From positions 1-5,227 of the forward strand of contig CALFPN010000062.1 in NCBI GenBank assembly GCA_937919015.1: DNA of 5,227 nt. The letters run 5' to 3'. Shown piece by piece: positions 5,159-5,227 of the stretch (positions are counted from its first letter, which is position 1; every line of letters begins with the position of its first letter). This DNA comes from an uncultured Clostridia bacterium (lineage in GTDB: Bacteria > Bacillota > Clostridia > Lachnospirales > Anaerotignaceae). Below the pieces are notes generated by a model. The model had not been told where the DNA came from. It ran no database searches and saw only the letters and a program-made list of their open reading frames with translations. The translations under genes and the position numbers were made by a program.

Positions 5159-5166
5159 AATCTTCG
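5142..5166. repeat. 8-bp inverted repeat bracketing the -10 box of P3
   Basis: CGAAGATT (5142-5149) and AATCTTCG (5159-5166) are perfect complementary arms around a 9-nt centre that holds the -10 box TAAAAT (5153-5158). It could be an operator, or a DNA feature affecting melting at the rRNA promoter. The symmetry is seen; any role is inference. Confidence 0.5.
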
Positions 5167-5227
5167 CTGCTGAAAAAGCAGATTGATCCTTGAAAACTGA
5201 ACAATGGATATGAATAACACACAACCC
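5165..5227 (+). promoter_or_regulatory. Start of an rRNA operon leader with hairpin and boxA-like antitermination signal (continues past window)
   Basis: After P3 there is a small hairpin, CTGCT (5167-5171) with AGCAG (5177-5181) around GAAAA. It is followed by GATCCTTGAAAACTGAACA (5185-5203), the sequence commonly found ahead of 16S or 23S genes in Bacillota and resembling the boxA signal for Nus-factor antitermination. The 16S gene itself is not reached: no AGAGTTTGATC is seen before the edge. Similar sequence can also sit in the 16S-23S spacer, but the tandem promoters and upstream tRNAs argue for the 5' leader. Confidence 0.75.

Noticed and set aside
1..5227. Mobile element, CRISPR array or new defence-type system
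   Set aside because: No transposase, terminal inverted repeats, direct-repeat array, integrase or unknown multi-gene cassette is present. All sizeable genes belong to well-known families.

Overview
The window looks like chromosomal housekeeping DNA from a low-to-moderate GC Bacillota, most likely a member of the class Clostridia. The signs are strong AGGAGG-type ribosome sites about 8 nt from the start codons, a T-box riboswitch ahead of tyrS, CCA-encoding serine tRNAs, and an rRNA leader of the clostridial type (GATCCTTGAAAACTGAACA). A closer placement (for example Lachnospiraceae or Anaerotignum relatives) is only a guess.

Layout, left to right: the 3' end of sfsA (+, 2-190), followed by a hairpin terminator; a DJ-1/PfpI family gene (-, 265-843); a divergent control region with one good promoter on each strand and a 22-bp palindrome over the DJ-1 promoter (844-1037); a Gph-like HAD phosphatase (+, 1038-1697); a perfect 13-bp terminator shared by the converging HAD and tyrS genes; tyrS (-, 1762-2997) behind a complete tyrosine T-box leader (about 3301-3051); pepT (-, 3314-4543), whose last codons contain the -35 box of the tyrS promoter; a 321-nt region without a protein gene (4544-4864) holding the likely pepT control region and two tandem consensus-like promoters; tRNA-Ser(UGA) and tRNA-Ser(GGA) (+); and a third strong promoter with an rRNA leader that runs off the right edge, so a 16S rRNA gene probably starts just beyond it.

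How the parts relate: tyrS is controlled by tyrosyl-tRNA charging, with specifier UAC, a UGGU bulge that matches an A discriminator base, and mutually exclusive antiterminator and terminator helices that can be read base by base. The right end is a translation-capacity module in which tandem strong promoters drive two serine tRNAs and then the start of an rRNA operon. pepT (peptide recycling) and the tyrS and tRNA genes all serve amino-acid supply and translation, but each has its own promoter.

I found no wholly new system, mobile element or CRISPR array. The most interesting signals are regulatory: palindromes over the DJ-1 and rRNA promoters, the tyrS promoter embedded in pepT, repeated promoter/leader modules, and an inverted repeat bracketing the second serine tRNA.
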